Part shown: in pieces, positions 18,072 through 27,334 of the stretch | Numbering within the stretch: position 1 is the stretch's first letter | How the letters are laid out: every line of letters starts with the position of its first letter | Source of the DNA: Pedobacter zeae | GTDB lineage: Bacteria > Bacteroidota > Bacteroidia > Sphingobacteriales > Sphingobacteriaceae | DNA: 64,000 nucleotides | NCBI RefSeq assembly: GCF_014196715.1 | Contig: NZ_JACIEF010000002.1 | Span: 186,001-250,000 of the forward strand | Direction: 5' to 3' | Notes under the pieces: model-generated | Databases searched by the model: none | Seen by the model: the letters and a program-made list of their open reading frames with translations, nothing else | What the model was told of the DNA's origin: nothing | Made by a program: the position numbers and the translations under genes

Positions 18072-19649
18072 ATGAATACGTTTTATAAAAATCATATTAA
18101 AATAGTAATCCTCTTTTGTTCTTTTTTCGCACTTACAGTTACTTTTCTGTACTCCTGTAAACAGGAAGAGTATGTTGACGAGGTGAGTTCCTCGCCCGGG
18201 GTGCTTAAATTTGACTATCCATCGCTGGTTAACGCCGTGAATATTGCTGATGTGACGAAAGGAGACGATAGAATTACTTTTCCGGTTCGCATAGCACTGG
18301 AAAACCCGGCAAATTCTACTTTTACGGTTAATCTTCAGCCGGAGCCGCAACTGGCAATTTCGCAAACAGTGGCCAATGGTGCAGTGATCAATTTTCCGGA
18401 TTTTTCAATGCCTCAATCTGTTGAAGTGAGGTTCGGGACAAGATACGTAACTTTTAATGTAGCTGTTTCTGCAAGTGCTATTGAACGGAATTATGGTAAA
18501 AATTTGGTTTTTGCCATAACGCTTGCCAACCCGTCAAAATCGCAGAAACTGGATGAAAGTAAAAAATCTGTAGTGCTTACACTGAGTACTACAGATGTGG
18601 CTAAAATAGATGAGTTACACTTTTTGTCATTTACGGCTGCGGCAAGCAACCCAAACCAGGTAGTAACACAACTCACTTCCCCTAATTTAACCGCTAACAA
18701 TGCAAGCTTTGATAGTAATGGTTTCTTGATAAAAGCGCAGGTAGATTTAGGCGGAAAAGCTTCCAGGGGTTTTAAAACATCCGTTGCTTATAATGCAGAT
18801 ACCCTAAAAAAATTGGTTGCAAAAGGATTGCTTCCTGCTGGCACCGCTATTCTTACGAATGCCGCCATGGATCTTAATGATGTTGACCTGGGTGATTATA
18901 AGAATTCGACTGTTGTTGAAATGAGGATTAACATCGATAGTATCTTTGCTCGGTTTCCATCGAAGGTTGCAGTGGCATTTACCTTATCCAATCCCGAAAA
19001 ATACCAGGTTAATGCCGCAAAAAGCACGCTGGTTTACTTAATAGATCCGCTGCGCATATTTTCGGATATCACAAAAGTGCTGAAAAATACTTCTCAGCCG
19101 TTTAAAACCAGTACAATAGACCCAAATCAGGGCAGGTGGGGAGTGCTTTCGGGCTGGCTGTTTAACGCCCAGGGAAATACGCGCCAATCGTACAGCCTGA
19201 CAAACCAGCTAAACGGCTCGTATGGTTCGTTTGATAACAACAACAGTACCCAGATTGCGTTCGAATCTGGGTATATAGCTGCAGATTATGGAAAGCCAGG
19301 AGGGGCACCAACATCGCCGAATATTACAAATGGCAAGATTTATCAAACCGTGTTATTGCCTGCAGGAACCTACAAATTTGATGCGAACGTTCGCGGCGGT
19401 GTGACAACCGATAACACCAAAGGAGCCTACAGTGTTGCTGCTATAGGTACAAACATTCCCGATATTGCTGCTTCAACAACTCCTGCAAACTTTGTAGGAA
19501 GGGTAGCCATAAACGGATCAGGGAGCAAATCGTTTACCTTTACCCTCAATGCCGCCGCTACGGTATCAATGGGCTTTGTTGCCACGCTCTCCGGTAACCA
19601 GGCCGTTAACATATCGGGGGTAACGCTAACGCGTACATTAAATCCTTAG
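18072..19649 (+). CDS. DUF1735/DUF5013-like PUL lipoprotein
   Basis: A 525-residue lipoprotein (lipobox FLYSC, Cys29). The N-terminal half shows two beta-sandwich units of the DUF1735/BT_3987 type (ITFPVRIALENPANSTFTVN and later AVAFTLSNPEKYQVNAAKS). The C-terminal part, from about residue 360, looks like DUF5013 (GKIYQTVLLPAGTYKFDANV). Such proteins sit on the cell surface and bind glycans in PULs. It lies 11 bases after the preceding lipoprotein gene and is probably the last of the ten-gene SusCD block. The GH43 gene follows after about 100 bases. Confidence 0.68.
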   Translation: MNTFYKNHIKIVILFCSFFALTVTFLYSCKQEEYVDEVSSSPGVLKFDYPSLVNAVNIADVTKGDDRITFPVRIALENPANSTFTVNLQPEPQLAISQTVANGAVINFPDFSMPQSVEVRFGTRYVTFNVAVSASAIERNYGKNLVFAITLANPSKSQKLDESKKSVVLTLSTTDVAKIDELHFLSFTAAASNPNQVVTQLTSPNLTANNASFDSNGFLIKAQVDLGGKASRGFKTSVAYNADTLKKLVAKGLLPAGTAILTNAAMDLNDVDLGDYKNSTVVEMRINIDSIFARFPSKVAVAFTLSNPEKYQVNAAKSTLVYLIDPLRIFSDITKVLKNTSQPFKTSTIDPNQGRWGVLSGWLFNAQGNTRQSYSLTNQLNGSYGSFDNNNSTQIAFESGYIAADYGKPGGAPTSPNITNGKIYQTVLLPAGTYKFDANVRGGVTTDNTKGAYSVAAIGTNIPDIAASTTPANFVGRVAINGSGSKSFTFTLNAAATVSMGFVATLSGNQAVNISGVTLTRTLNP

Positions 19650-19752
19650 TGTTTATTAGAAGAAATACTTGAACTGAAAGTCAAAATGGTAACTTAGTTA
19701 AATTGCTCAAAACCAGATGAGTTTAAGCATCCTTCATCACCCTTGAATATTT

Positions 19753-21363
19753 ATGAAATTGAGACTTAATTTTTTATGCCAGACCTTTTTGCTCGTTACG
19801 CTCAGTGCCACCGTTTTCGCACAGAAAACAGAAAGTTGGGGAGGGCAAAAGGATGGAACCTTTTACAACCCTGTTATACCTGCCGATTACAGTGATTTAG
19901 ATGCCATCCGTGTTGGGGATGATTTTTATGCCATATCGTCAACCATGCAGTTTTCGCCCGGAATGGTCGTATTGCACTCTAAAGATCTGGTGAACTGGGA
20001 AATTGCAGGCCATGTGGTTGCCGATCTCACCCGGATCAGTCCTAATTTGGACTGGACTAAAATGAACAGTTATGGCAAAGGGATCTGGGCGGGCTCCATC
20101 CGGTATTATAAAAATAAGTTTTGGGTCTATTTCGGTAGTCCTGACGACGGATTTTTTATGAGTTCGGCAAAGGATGCCAAAGGACCCTGGGAACCGTTAC
20201 ACCAGGTTTGGAATGTATCGGGATGGGACGATTGTTCTTCTTTCTGCGATGACGACGGACAGCTTTATTTTATAGCAACCAACTTTAAACTGGATCCTAA
20301 AAACAATAAAAAGTACAACATCCACCTTTTTAAGATGGCACAGGATGGCAAGAGCCTGCGTATGGATACCGATACTATTATTCATCAATCTTCAGGTAGT
20401 GAGGCAAATAAACTATACAAGATCAATGGCCTTTACTACCATTTTTTTAGCGAAGTAAAAGCCGAAGGCCGTGTAATGATGATGGAAAGAGCGCAGAAGA
20501 TTACCGGTCCGTGGGAAATCAAACAGATTAATCATGTAAATAAGAACATTGACCGGGAGCCTAACCAGGGTGGACTTATGCAGCTGAAAAATGGGCAATG
20601 GTGGTTTTTCACCCATCATGGTTCCGGCGATTGGGAAGGAAGGGCCGCAAGTTTGTTGCCGGTAACCTGGGTAGATGGCTGGCCTATAATCGGTAAGGTT
20701 GGCAAAGATAATATTGGAAACATGGTATGGTCAGGAAAAGCACCTCTTCCCCTTCAACCGGCTATAAAGATCCAGACAGACGACGATTTTTCAGCTGCGG
20801 TGCTGCGTCCGCAATGGGAGTGGAACTACCAGCCAAGAAACGACAGGTGGTCGCTTTCTGCAAGGAAAGGATTCCTTCGCCTGATGGCTTTTCAACCGAT
20901 AAAACCTGAAGATCCGAACAAAATATTACTGAGGGCTGGTAATACCATTACGCAACGGAGTATGCGAACAAGCGCTAACGAGGCTACCGTAAAACTGGAT
21001 ATTAGCGGAATGGCCGACGGACAGTTTGCAGGTTTAACGCACTTCTCCACAACAACGATGAGCATGCTCGGGATTAAACAGCAAGGAGAGGAGAGGCTAA
21101 TGGTATACCATACAGATGGGCAGGAATCACCTGGAATAAAAATAAAAGAAAACGTGGTTTGGTTAAGGTCGACCTGGGATTACCAGGGCCAAAACCGCTA
21201 CTTTTATAGTTTAGATGGAAAGAATTTTTTGCCTATAGGCAATGTTACCCAGTTAACCTGGGGAAGTTACCGGGGCGACCGCATCGGCATCTTTAATTAC
21301 AATAAACTCGCAGAGAAAGGCTTTGTGGATATCGATTATTTTAATTACAAGTATGCCAAATAA
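19753..21363 (+). CDS. GH43 family glycoside hydrolase
   Basis: A 536-residue secreted or periplasmic enzyme with signal peptide MKLRLNFLCQTFLLVTLSAT. The five-bladed propeller of GH43 is visible: YSDLDAIRVGDDFYAISSTM carries the likely base Asp48, WDDCSSFCDDDGQLYFIAT the middle Asp, and GSEANKLYKINGLYYHFFSE the likely acid Glu217. A C-terminal beta-sandwich of about 190 residues follows (DDFSAAVLRPQWEWNYQPRN). GH43 enzymes remove arabinofuranose, xylose or galactose from plant polysaccharides. The base-motif proline is replaced by Leu (SDLD). The neighbouring GH127 and GH95 fit a side-chain trimming role. The subfamily and sugar are not decided by this sequence alone. Confidence 0.85.
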   Translation: MKLRLNFLCQTFLLVTLSATVFAQKTESWGGQKDGTFYNPVIPADYSDLDAIRVGDDFYAISSTMQFSPGMVVLHSKDLVNWEIAGHVVADLTRISPNLDWTKMNSYGKGIWAGSIRYYKNKFWVYFGSPDDGFFMSSAKDAKGPWEPLHQVWNVSGWDDCSSFCDDDGQLYFIATNFKLDPKNNKKYNIHLFKMAQDGKSLRMDTDTIIHQSSGSEANKLYKINGLYYHFFSEVKAEGRVMMMERAQKITGPWEIKQINHVNKNIDREPNQGGLMQLKNGQWWFFTHHGSGDWEGRAASLLPVTWVDGWPIIGKVGKDNIGNMVWSGKAPLPLQPAIKIQTDDDFSAAVLRPQWEWNYQPRNDRWSLSARKGFLRLMAFQPIKPEDPNKILLRAGNTITQRSMRTSANEATVKLDISGMADGQFAGLTHFSTTTMSMLGIKQQGEERLMVYHTDGQESPGIKIKENVVWLRSTWDYQGQNRYFYSLDGKNFLPIGNVTQLTWGSYRGDRIGIFNYNKLAEKGFVDIDYFNYKYAK

Positions 21364-21539
21364 AAGATCGATATTGGTAACAGGATGATAAACCCGGGTT
21401 TAAAGTTAAAGCTTTAGCCCGTTTTCATTATCCTGAAGATTGCCAAATTCATCAATTTTAATTCATTAACAGAAGCAATGTATCAACCAGGCCAGTTAAT
21501 GTAACTCATTGTTTTTGACCCAATATTGAAGAGAAGACA

Positions 21540-21565
21540 CGGGCGTTGAAGCCCGTTTTTAAAAT
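21540..21565 (+). terminator. Hairpin with T-run 20-45 bases before the GH95 start
   Basis: CGGGC, a six-base loop GTTGAA, and GCCCG are followed directly by TTTTT. This is a minimal intrinsic-terminator shape ending about 20 bases before the ATG at 21586. It may end transcripts from the upstream operon or act as a leader structure for GH95. A weaker, imperfect hairpin (CGGGTTTAAAG / CTTTAGCCCG) lies near 21395-21421, just after GH43. Confidence 0.45.
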
Positions 21566-21585
21566 TAAACACACAAATATTATCT

Positions 21586-24039
21586 ATGATTCGTTTTTTA
21601 TTTTGCCTCACAATTTTTTTTAGCCTGTTCTTTCAATGTTTTGGACAGAAAAATGATTTACTCTGGTATAATGCGCCCGCAAAAAAATGGACTGAAGCTT
21701 TGCCTGTTGGAAATGGAATGCTGGGAGCGATGATTTACGGCGATCCATCTAATGAATTACTCCAGCTTAATGAAGCCACCTTATGGAGTGGTGGCCCGGT
21801 AAAAGCAAATGTAAACCCCAAAGCACCTGAATACGTGATGCGTACGCGCGAGCTGCTTTTAAAAGATGAGAATTACCAGGAGGCAAATACCGAGATCAGG
21901 AAAATGCAGGGGGTTTATTCTCAATCGTACCTACCCTTGGCAGACCTGAAATTGAAACAGGATATTGGCCCCGGTATGTTTGAGAATTACGTAAGAGATT
22001 TATCCATTGATCAAAGTTTGGCATCCGTTAAGTTCAGCGCAAACGGAGTGGCTTACAAACGCGAAATCATAGCCACAGCCCCGGGTAAAGCCATTGTTAT
22101 TCGCTTAAGTGCAGATAAACCCGGTATGATCAGTTTTTTGGCCAGTGTAAGCAGTCAGCTTAAGGGAGCTATAACAACAGATGGAAGCAATGGTATTATT
22201 TTTAAAGGGAAAGCCCCCTCGCAGGTTGATCCGAATTATGTGAACTATAATCCGAAACCTATAAACTATGACGATGCAGATTGCCGTGGTATGCGGGTAG
22301 CCACGCAGGTGAGGGCTGTTTTGAAGGGTGGAAGCGTGAAATCGGATACTTCAGGTGTGAAGGTTGCAAATGCCGATGAAGTGTTATTGTTTATTTGTGC
22401 CGCCACCAGTTTTAACGGCTTCGATAAGTGTCCGGTAAGCGAGGGGAAAGATGAAATAAAAATTTGCAGCAACAACCTGGCAGCTGCGATTAAGCGCCCA
22501 TGGAAGGTGCTTTTTGCTGAGCATCTGGCAGATTATTCGCATTATTTTAACCGCGTTAAATTTAAGTTGGGTTCAGCCGGTGAGGCGTCGAATGCGAAAC
22601 TTCCTACAAATGAACGCCTCATTGAATTTAGTAAAGGTGTAAGCGACCCGGCATTTGAAACGCTTTTGTATCAATATGGGAGGTACTTGCTGATCAGTTC
22701 TTCGCGGCCCGGCGGCCCTCCGGCAAATCTCCAGGGCATCTGGAATGCCTCTATGAGACCACCATGGAGCTCAAATTACACCATCAACATTAACACCCAA
22801 ATGAACTATTGGCCTGCTGCCATCAGTAATTTGGAAGAAATGGAATACCCCTTGTTTGCCTTCATCAACAATTTAGCTGTTACGGGTAAAGATACAGCGA
22901 AAGATTTTTACCACATGAAAGGCTGGGTTGCCCATCATAACAGCGATATATGGGCCTTAAGTAACCCGGTAGGAAATTTAGGGAAAGGCGATCCGAAATG
23001 GGCAAACTGGTATATGGCTGCGCCTTGGCTAAGCCGGCATTTATATGAGCACTACCGTTTTACCCAGGATAAGGACTTTTTGAAAAAGGTTTATCCGGTA
23101 ATGAAAGGTGCCGCAGAATTTTTAGTGAATTACCTGGTAGAAGATAAAAATGGATACCTGATTACCGCTCCATCATTCTCACCAGAAAACGAATATTATG
23201 ATGATAAAGGCAAAAAGGCCAATACCTCTATCGCCACAACCATGGATATGTCGATCGTGCGTGACCATTTTCGCAACTGCATCGAGGCTTCCGAAGCATT
23301 AAAAATTGATCCCGAATTCAGAAAGTTGCTTAAAGCGAAAGTAGAAAAGCTATACCCCCTGCATATTGGTAAGGCAGGTAACTTACAGGAGTGGTACAAA
23401 GACTGGAGAGATGTAGAACCGCATCACCGTCATGTAAGTCATCTTTATGGTTTACATCCCGGGCGTGAAATATCTCCTTTAATCAATGCCGACATCGCTA
23501 CAGCAAGTAAAAAAACATTGGAATTACGGGGTGATGAAGGAACCGGCTGGAGCCTCGCCTGGAAAATCAATTTCTGGGCCCGTTTACTTGATGGCAACCA
23601 TGCTTATAAATTGGTTCGTGATTTAATGCGCGATTTAAGTGTCTCAAAAGGAGGTGGTTTATATCCCAACCTGTTCGATGCCCATCCTCCATTTCAGATC
23701 GATGGAAATTTTGGCGCTACATCCGGCATCACAGAAATGCTTTTGCAAAGCCAGCTGGATGAGTTACATCTTTTGCCGGCGCTTCCGACATCGTGGGCAA
23801 ATGGCAGTATATCCGGACTGAAGGCCAGGGGTGCTTTTACCGTTGATATGGAATGGAATGCAGGTAAATTAAAGTCGGCATTAATTAAGTCCGGAAATGG
23901 TGGTAATTGTGTAATCCGAACCAGCAACCAGGTTCAGGTAGAAGGGGTTAAGACCAAAGTTGTAAAATCAGCAAATGGGTACCTCACAACGTTTTTAACC
24001 AGCAAGGGAAAGATTTATAAAATAAAAGGCCTGGTGTAG
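21586..24039 (+). CDS. GH95 alpha-L-fucosidase (or alpha-L-galactosidase)
   Basis: An 817-residue secreted enzyme with signal peptide [20 protein letters not shown]. The N-terminal domain starts [20 protein letters not shown], the hallmark of GH95. Catalytic elements by motif are Asn401 and Asn403 ([11 protein letters not shown]), Glu534 in PSFSPENEY as candidate acid, and Asp706 in FQIDGNFG. In characterised GH95 the two Asn residues activate water and an Asp/Glu pair assists. [12 protein letters not shown] is also present. The enzyme removes alpha-1,2-linked L-fucose, or L-galactose, for example from xyloglucan or pectic side chains. It probably works with GH43, GH31 and GH127 nearby. Which Glu is the acid was judged by spacing only. 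Confidence 0.9.
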   Translation: MIRFLFCLTIFFSLFFQCFGQKNDLLWYNAPAKKWTEALPVGNGMLGAMIYGDPSNELLQLNEATLWSGGPVKANVNPKAPEYVMRTRELLLKDENYQEANTEIRKMQGVYSQSYLPLADLKLKQDIGPGMFENYVRDLSIDQSLASVKFSANGVAYKREIIATAPGKAIVIRLSADKPGMISFLASVSSQLKGAITTDGSNGIIFKGKAPSQVDPNYVNYNPKPINYDDADCRGMRVATQVRAVLKGGSVKSDTSGVKVANADEVLLFICAATSFNGFDKCPVSEGKDEIKICSNNLAAAIKRPWKVLFAEHLADYSHYFNRVKFKLGSAGEASNAKLPTNERLIEFSKGVSDPAFETLLYQYGRYLLISSSRPGGPPANLQGIWNASMRPPWSSNYTININTQMNYWPAAISNLEEMEYPLFAFINNLAVTGKDTAKDFYHMKGWVAHHNSDIWALSNPVGNLGKGDPKWANWYMAAPWLSRHLYEHYRFTQDKDFLKKVYPVMKGAAEFLVNYLVEDKNGYLITAPSFSPENEYYDDKGKKANTSIATTMDMSIVRDHFRNCIEASEALKIDPEFRKLLKAKVEKLYPLHIGKAGNLQEWYKDWRDVEPHHRHVSHLYGLHPGREISPLINADIATASKKTLELRGDEGTGWSLAWKINFWARLLDGNHAYKLVRDLMRDLSVSKGGGLYPNLFDAHPPFQIDGNFGATSGITEMLLQSQLDELHLLPALPTSWANGSISGLKARGAFTVDMEWNAGKLKSALIKSGNGGNCVIRTSNQVQVEGVKTKVVKSANGYLTTFLTSKGKIYKIKGLV

Positions 24040-24393
24040 AAAAACCAGGTAAAAGACCTTAACAACTGGTTAAATCTTCAGACCAATTTTTACCTCGTAG
24101 TTAAAACTTAATTTTTAATTAATCTCGTAGTAACGTGCAGTCGGTAAATCTTTTTCAATTTATCTCTTTTATAGCGTTATATAAAAGATACATATTCATA
24201 GGAATATTTTTTTTCTTGGTTTAAAGGGGCTTTAGCGTAATCACAAAGCACAACCCCTCCTGATGTTTTTTAAGGGTGGGCAAAAAACGTTAAGGAAAAA
24301 GTTTATATCAATAAACCGGTACAGGGTAATAAAATAGACTAATATTTAATCGATTATATTTTCAGCATAACACATAAACAGACAGATTAATAC
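24040..24393. other. Intergenic region before GH31
   Basis: This is 354 AT-rich bases without a gene. Just after the GH95 stop a nested weak palindrome is visible (AACCAG...CTGGTT enclosing AGGT-AAAAG-ACCT), not followed by a T-run. I could not identify a convincing promoter, although the distance suggests GH31 has its own. Confidence 0.3.
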
Positions 24394-26913
24394 ATGAATA
24401 TAAACATCAGATTAAAATTTTCCGCAATGGCAATAATATGCCTGTTGACATTTTCTCTTGGGCCTACAGTCACTTTTGCGCAATCAGCCTTTAAGGCTAC
24501 TAAGGTCTCCAACGGATTGGTACTGCGTTCGGGAAGTAAGATACTTAAGGTTGAGTTTGTAGAACCCGCAATTGTTAGGGTAAGAAGTGTTCCGGATGGC
24601 GACTTTAAAAGTAATGAAACCCATGTATGTATGCCATTGCCTGAAAGAAATGTTAAACTTGATTTCGCAGGCGGTAGCAATTTTGTAAGCCTTAAGTCCA
24701 AACAGCTCGAGGTTAGGGTAATTTTGGCCACGGGAAGCATAGCATATTATGACAGCAAAGGAAACACGCTTTTAAAAGAAGATCAGCAAAAACCCCGCAG
24801 TTTTGAGAAGGTAGAATTGCTTAAATCAAACTATAATGATGCGGTGAGTAAGGTTGAGAAAACTGCGAACGGAGACCAGGTTCAGGCTAATATCACCAAC
24901 AAGGAAAAGGTAGGATCTGCATGGCACGCTGAACAGAACTTTAGCTGGCAGCCTGGAGAGGCCTTATATGGTTTGGGTTCCCATCAGGAAAACCTGATGA
25001 ATTTGAGAGGGACCAGGCAATATCTCTACCAGCATAACCTTAAGAAAAGCATGCCGGTTTTAATGTCTGACATGGGGTATGGATTATTGTTCGATACCGG
25101 TTCGGCCATGATATTCAGGGATGAGCCTGAAAAGCACGGTATGGAAATGCTGGCTGTAAACCAGATCGATTATTATTTTATGTACGGTCCTGAATTCGAC
25201 CAGGTTATTCACCAATTCCGTACTTTAACCGGAAAGGTAGAAATACCTCCAAAATTCATGTTCGGTTACATACAGTCTAAAGAACGCTATAGAAATGTTC
25301 ATGACCTGGATAGTGTTTTAACCAGGTTTAGAAATAATAACATCCCCCTGGATGTGATCGTACAAGACTGGCAATACTGGAAGGGAAATTTATGGGGCTA
25401 TAAGAAATTTGATGAGGCCAAGTTCCCTGAGCCGGAAAAAATGATCAGTAACATCCATGAAAAAAATGCACATTTCATGCTGTCCATCTGGCCACAGGTA
25501 GCTGCTGAGGAAGAAAAAGAGATGTCGGCAAATGGTTATGTTCTGGGGCGAAAAATATACGATGCCTTTAATCCGGCGGCGAGAAAGATGTATTGGGACC
25601 AGTATGTGAACAAAAATTTATTCTCAAAAGGGGTTGATTGCTGGTGGGCTGATTCATCAGAACCTGTTGATTACGATTGGTCGGGCAAGGCTAATGATAT
25701 TGCCGGCAATCCCCTCGTCCGTTTTCAAAAAAACGTTCAGGTGATGGCCGATTTGCTTGGAGACCTCAGGGTAAATCTGTTTTCTTTACATCATGCAATG
25801 GGTATCTATGAAAACCAAAGATTAACCTCAAGCACCAAACGTGTGGTGAACCTTACAAGAGCATCCTATCCAGGAATGCAGCGGTAAGGGACAATTGTAT
25901 GGAATGGGGATACCAAAGCAACCTGGAACGATTTTAAGAGCTGGATTTCCGGTGGGTTAAACTATATGACTACGGGCTCTCCTTACTGGACGATAGATGC
26001 CGGGGCATTCTTTGTTAGGCCAAGCAAAACGTGGTTCTCGAACGGCGACTTTCCAAACGGCCCATCAGACGATGCGTACCGGGAATTTTATGTCAGGAAT
26101 TTACAATATGCCTGCTGGTTACCAGTGATGAGGAGTCATGGTACCGACTTTGCCAGGGAGCCATGGCAATTTGGCCAACCTGGAAATGTATTTTATGATG
26201 CTATACTTAAACAGATAAAACTTAGGTACAGGCTTTTGCCATATACCTACTCAATAGCTGCAATGGTGAACAAAATAGATTATACCATGACCAGGACACT
26301 GCTTTTCGATTTTCGTAAAGATAAAAAGGTGAAAGATATCAAAGATGAGTTCATGTTCGGTAATGCCTTTTTAATATGCCTGGTAACCGATCCTCAATAT
26401 ACCGGAAAAGGCTCACCAGCGCCAAACGATAAGAGCATAAAAAGCAGGGTAGTATACCTTCCTCAAGGGATATTGTGGACCGATTTCTGGAGTGGGAGGA
26501 AATATAAAGGCGGTACATCTATTGATGCGGCCAGCCCCTTAGATTACATTCCTGTTTTCGTTAAAGCGGGTTCAATTGTCCCGTTAGGCCCGAACCAGCA
26601 ATATGTGGGCGAAAAACCGGATGCCCCGCTTGAAATCAGGATCTATCCGGGCAAAAATGGTACGTTTACCGTTTATGATGATGATGGTACCACTTATGAT
26701 TATCAAAAAGGTAAAACAAGCAGCTATGACCTGTCATGGAATGATACCCGCCGTGAATTCCGTATTTCCAAACGCAGGGGATCTTACGACGGAATGATCA
26801 CTTCAAGGAAAATGAATATTGTACTGGTAGAGAAGAATAAAGGCCTTGGCGATGGAGAATTTACCGGAAAGCAGTTGGTTTATGAAGGGAAAGAGCTGGT
26901 AATATCTTTATAG
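24394..26913 (+). pseudogene. GH31 alpha-glycosidase (alpha-xylosidase-like) split by an in-frame TAA
   Basis: The reading frame 24394-25887 (497 codons) stops at TAA 25885-25887. The same frame then continues without shift to 26913. Read through, it is a normal-sized GH31 of about 839 residues with a signal peptide. The nucleophile is Asp420 in WWADSSEP. The stop falls where GH31 has Tyr in SYPGMQR-[Y]-GTIVWNGD, so one base change (TAC or TAT to TAA) explains it. The likely acid/base Asp506 (VWNGD), RSHGTDFAREPWQFG and the C-terminal beta domains lie after the stop, so the short product should be inactive. The rest is intact, which suggests a recent mutation or a sequencing error. The substrate is probably an alpha-xyloside or alpha-glucoside. 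Confidence 0.85.
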
Positions 26914-27334
26914 CAGAACGATCGTTATACAGTATTCTTAGCAACATTTTACGCTTTTAAGTTTGTCCGTTTACCAATATACCGTGCATTCTATGTGTAT
27001 GCATCTGGTTTCTAAAGTCCGGTAATGGCAGATTTAAATGGTACAACAATAAAAGTTGGATATTAATAAACCAACTATTCTTATAAAAATAGAAATATTT
27101 TGATCTGCAGGTAATTGTTAAACTTCATGTTAAATTAAAAATTTTCAACATGAAGTTTAATGGTAGTTCCCTTAACATTCCAGGGCCTTTTCGGGCTCGA
27201 ATTTAACAATTCTGTATTTTTTACATCATAAATTCCTAACTAACCAGGCGCATCTTTGTGGCAAATTAGTCAGGAGACTTTGGCCCATTTACGAGCCGTT
27301 CCCACTAATACAAACCAACTATAAATTATTTTTC
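26914..27334. promoter_or_regulatory. Intergenic region before the third SusC, containing a perfect inverted repeat
   Basis: 421 bases without a gene. The notable element is a perfect inverted repeat at 27118-27160: TTAAACTTCATGTT, a 15-base AT-rich spacer, and AACATGAAGTTTAA. It could be a terminator for GH31 or an operator for the SusC operon. CATCTTTG at 27251-27258 resembles a Bacteroidetes -7 box (TAnnTTTG, one mismatch), but no -33 box sits at the right distance. Confidence 0.35.

Noticed and set aside
25885..25887. Programmed recoding of TAA in GH31
   Set aside because: TAA is not a usual recoded codon and no stimulatory structure was evident; a nonsense mutation or base error is simpler.
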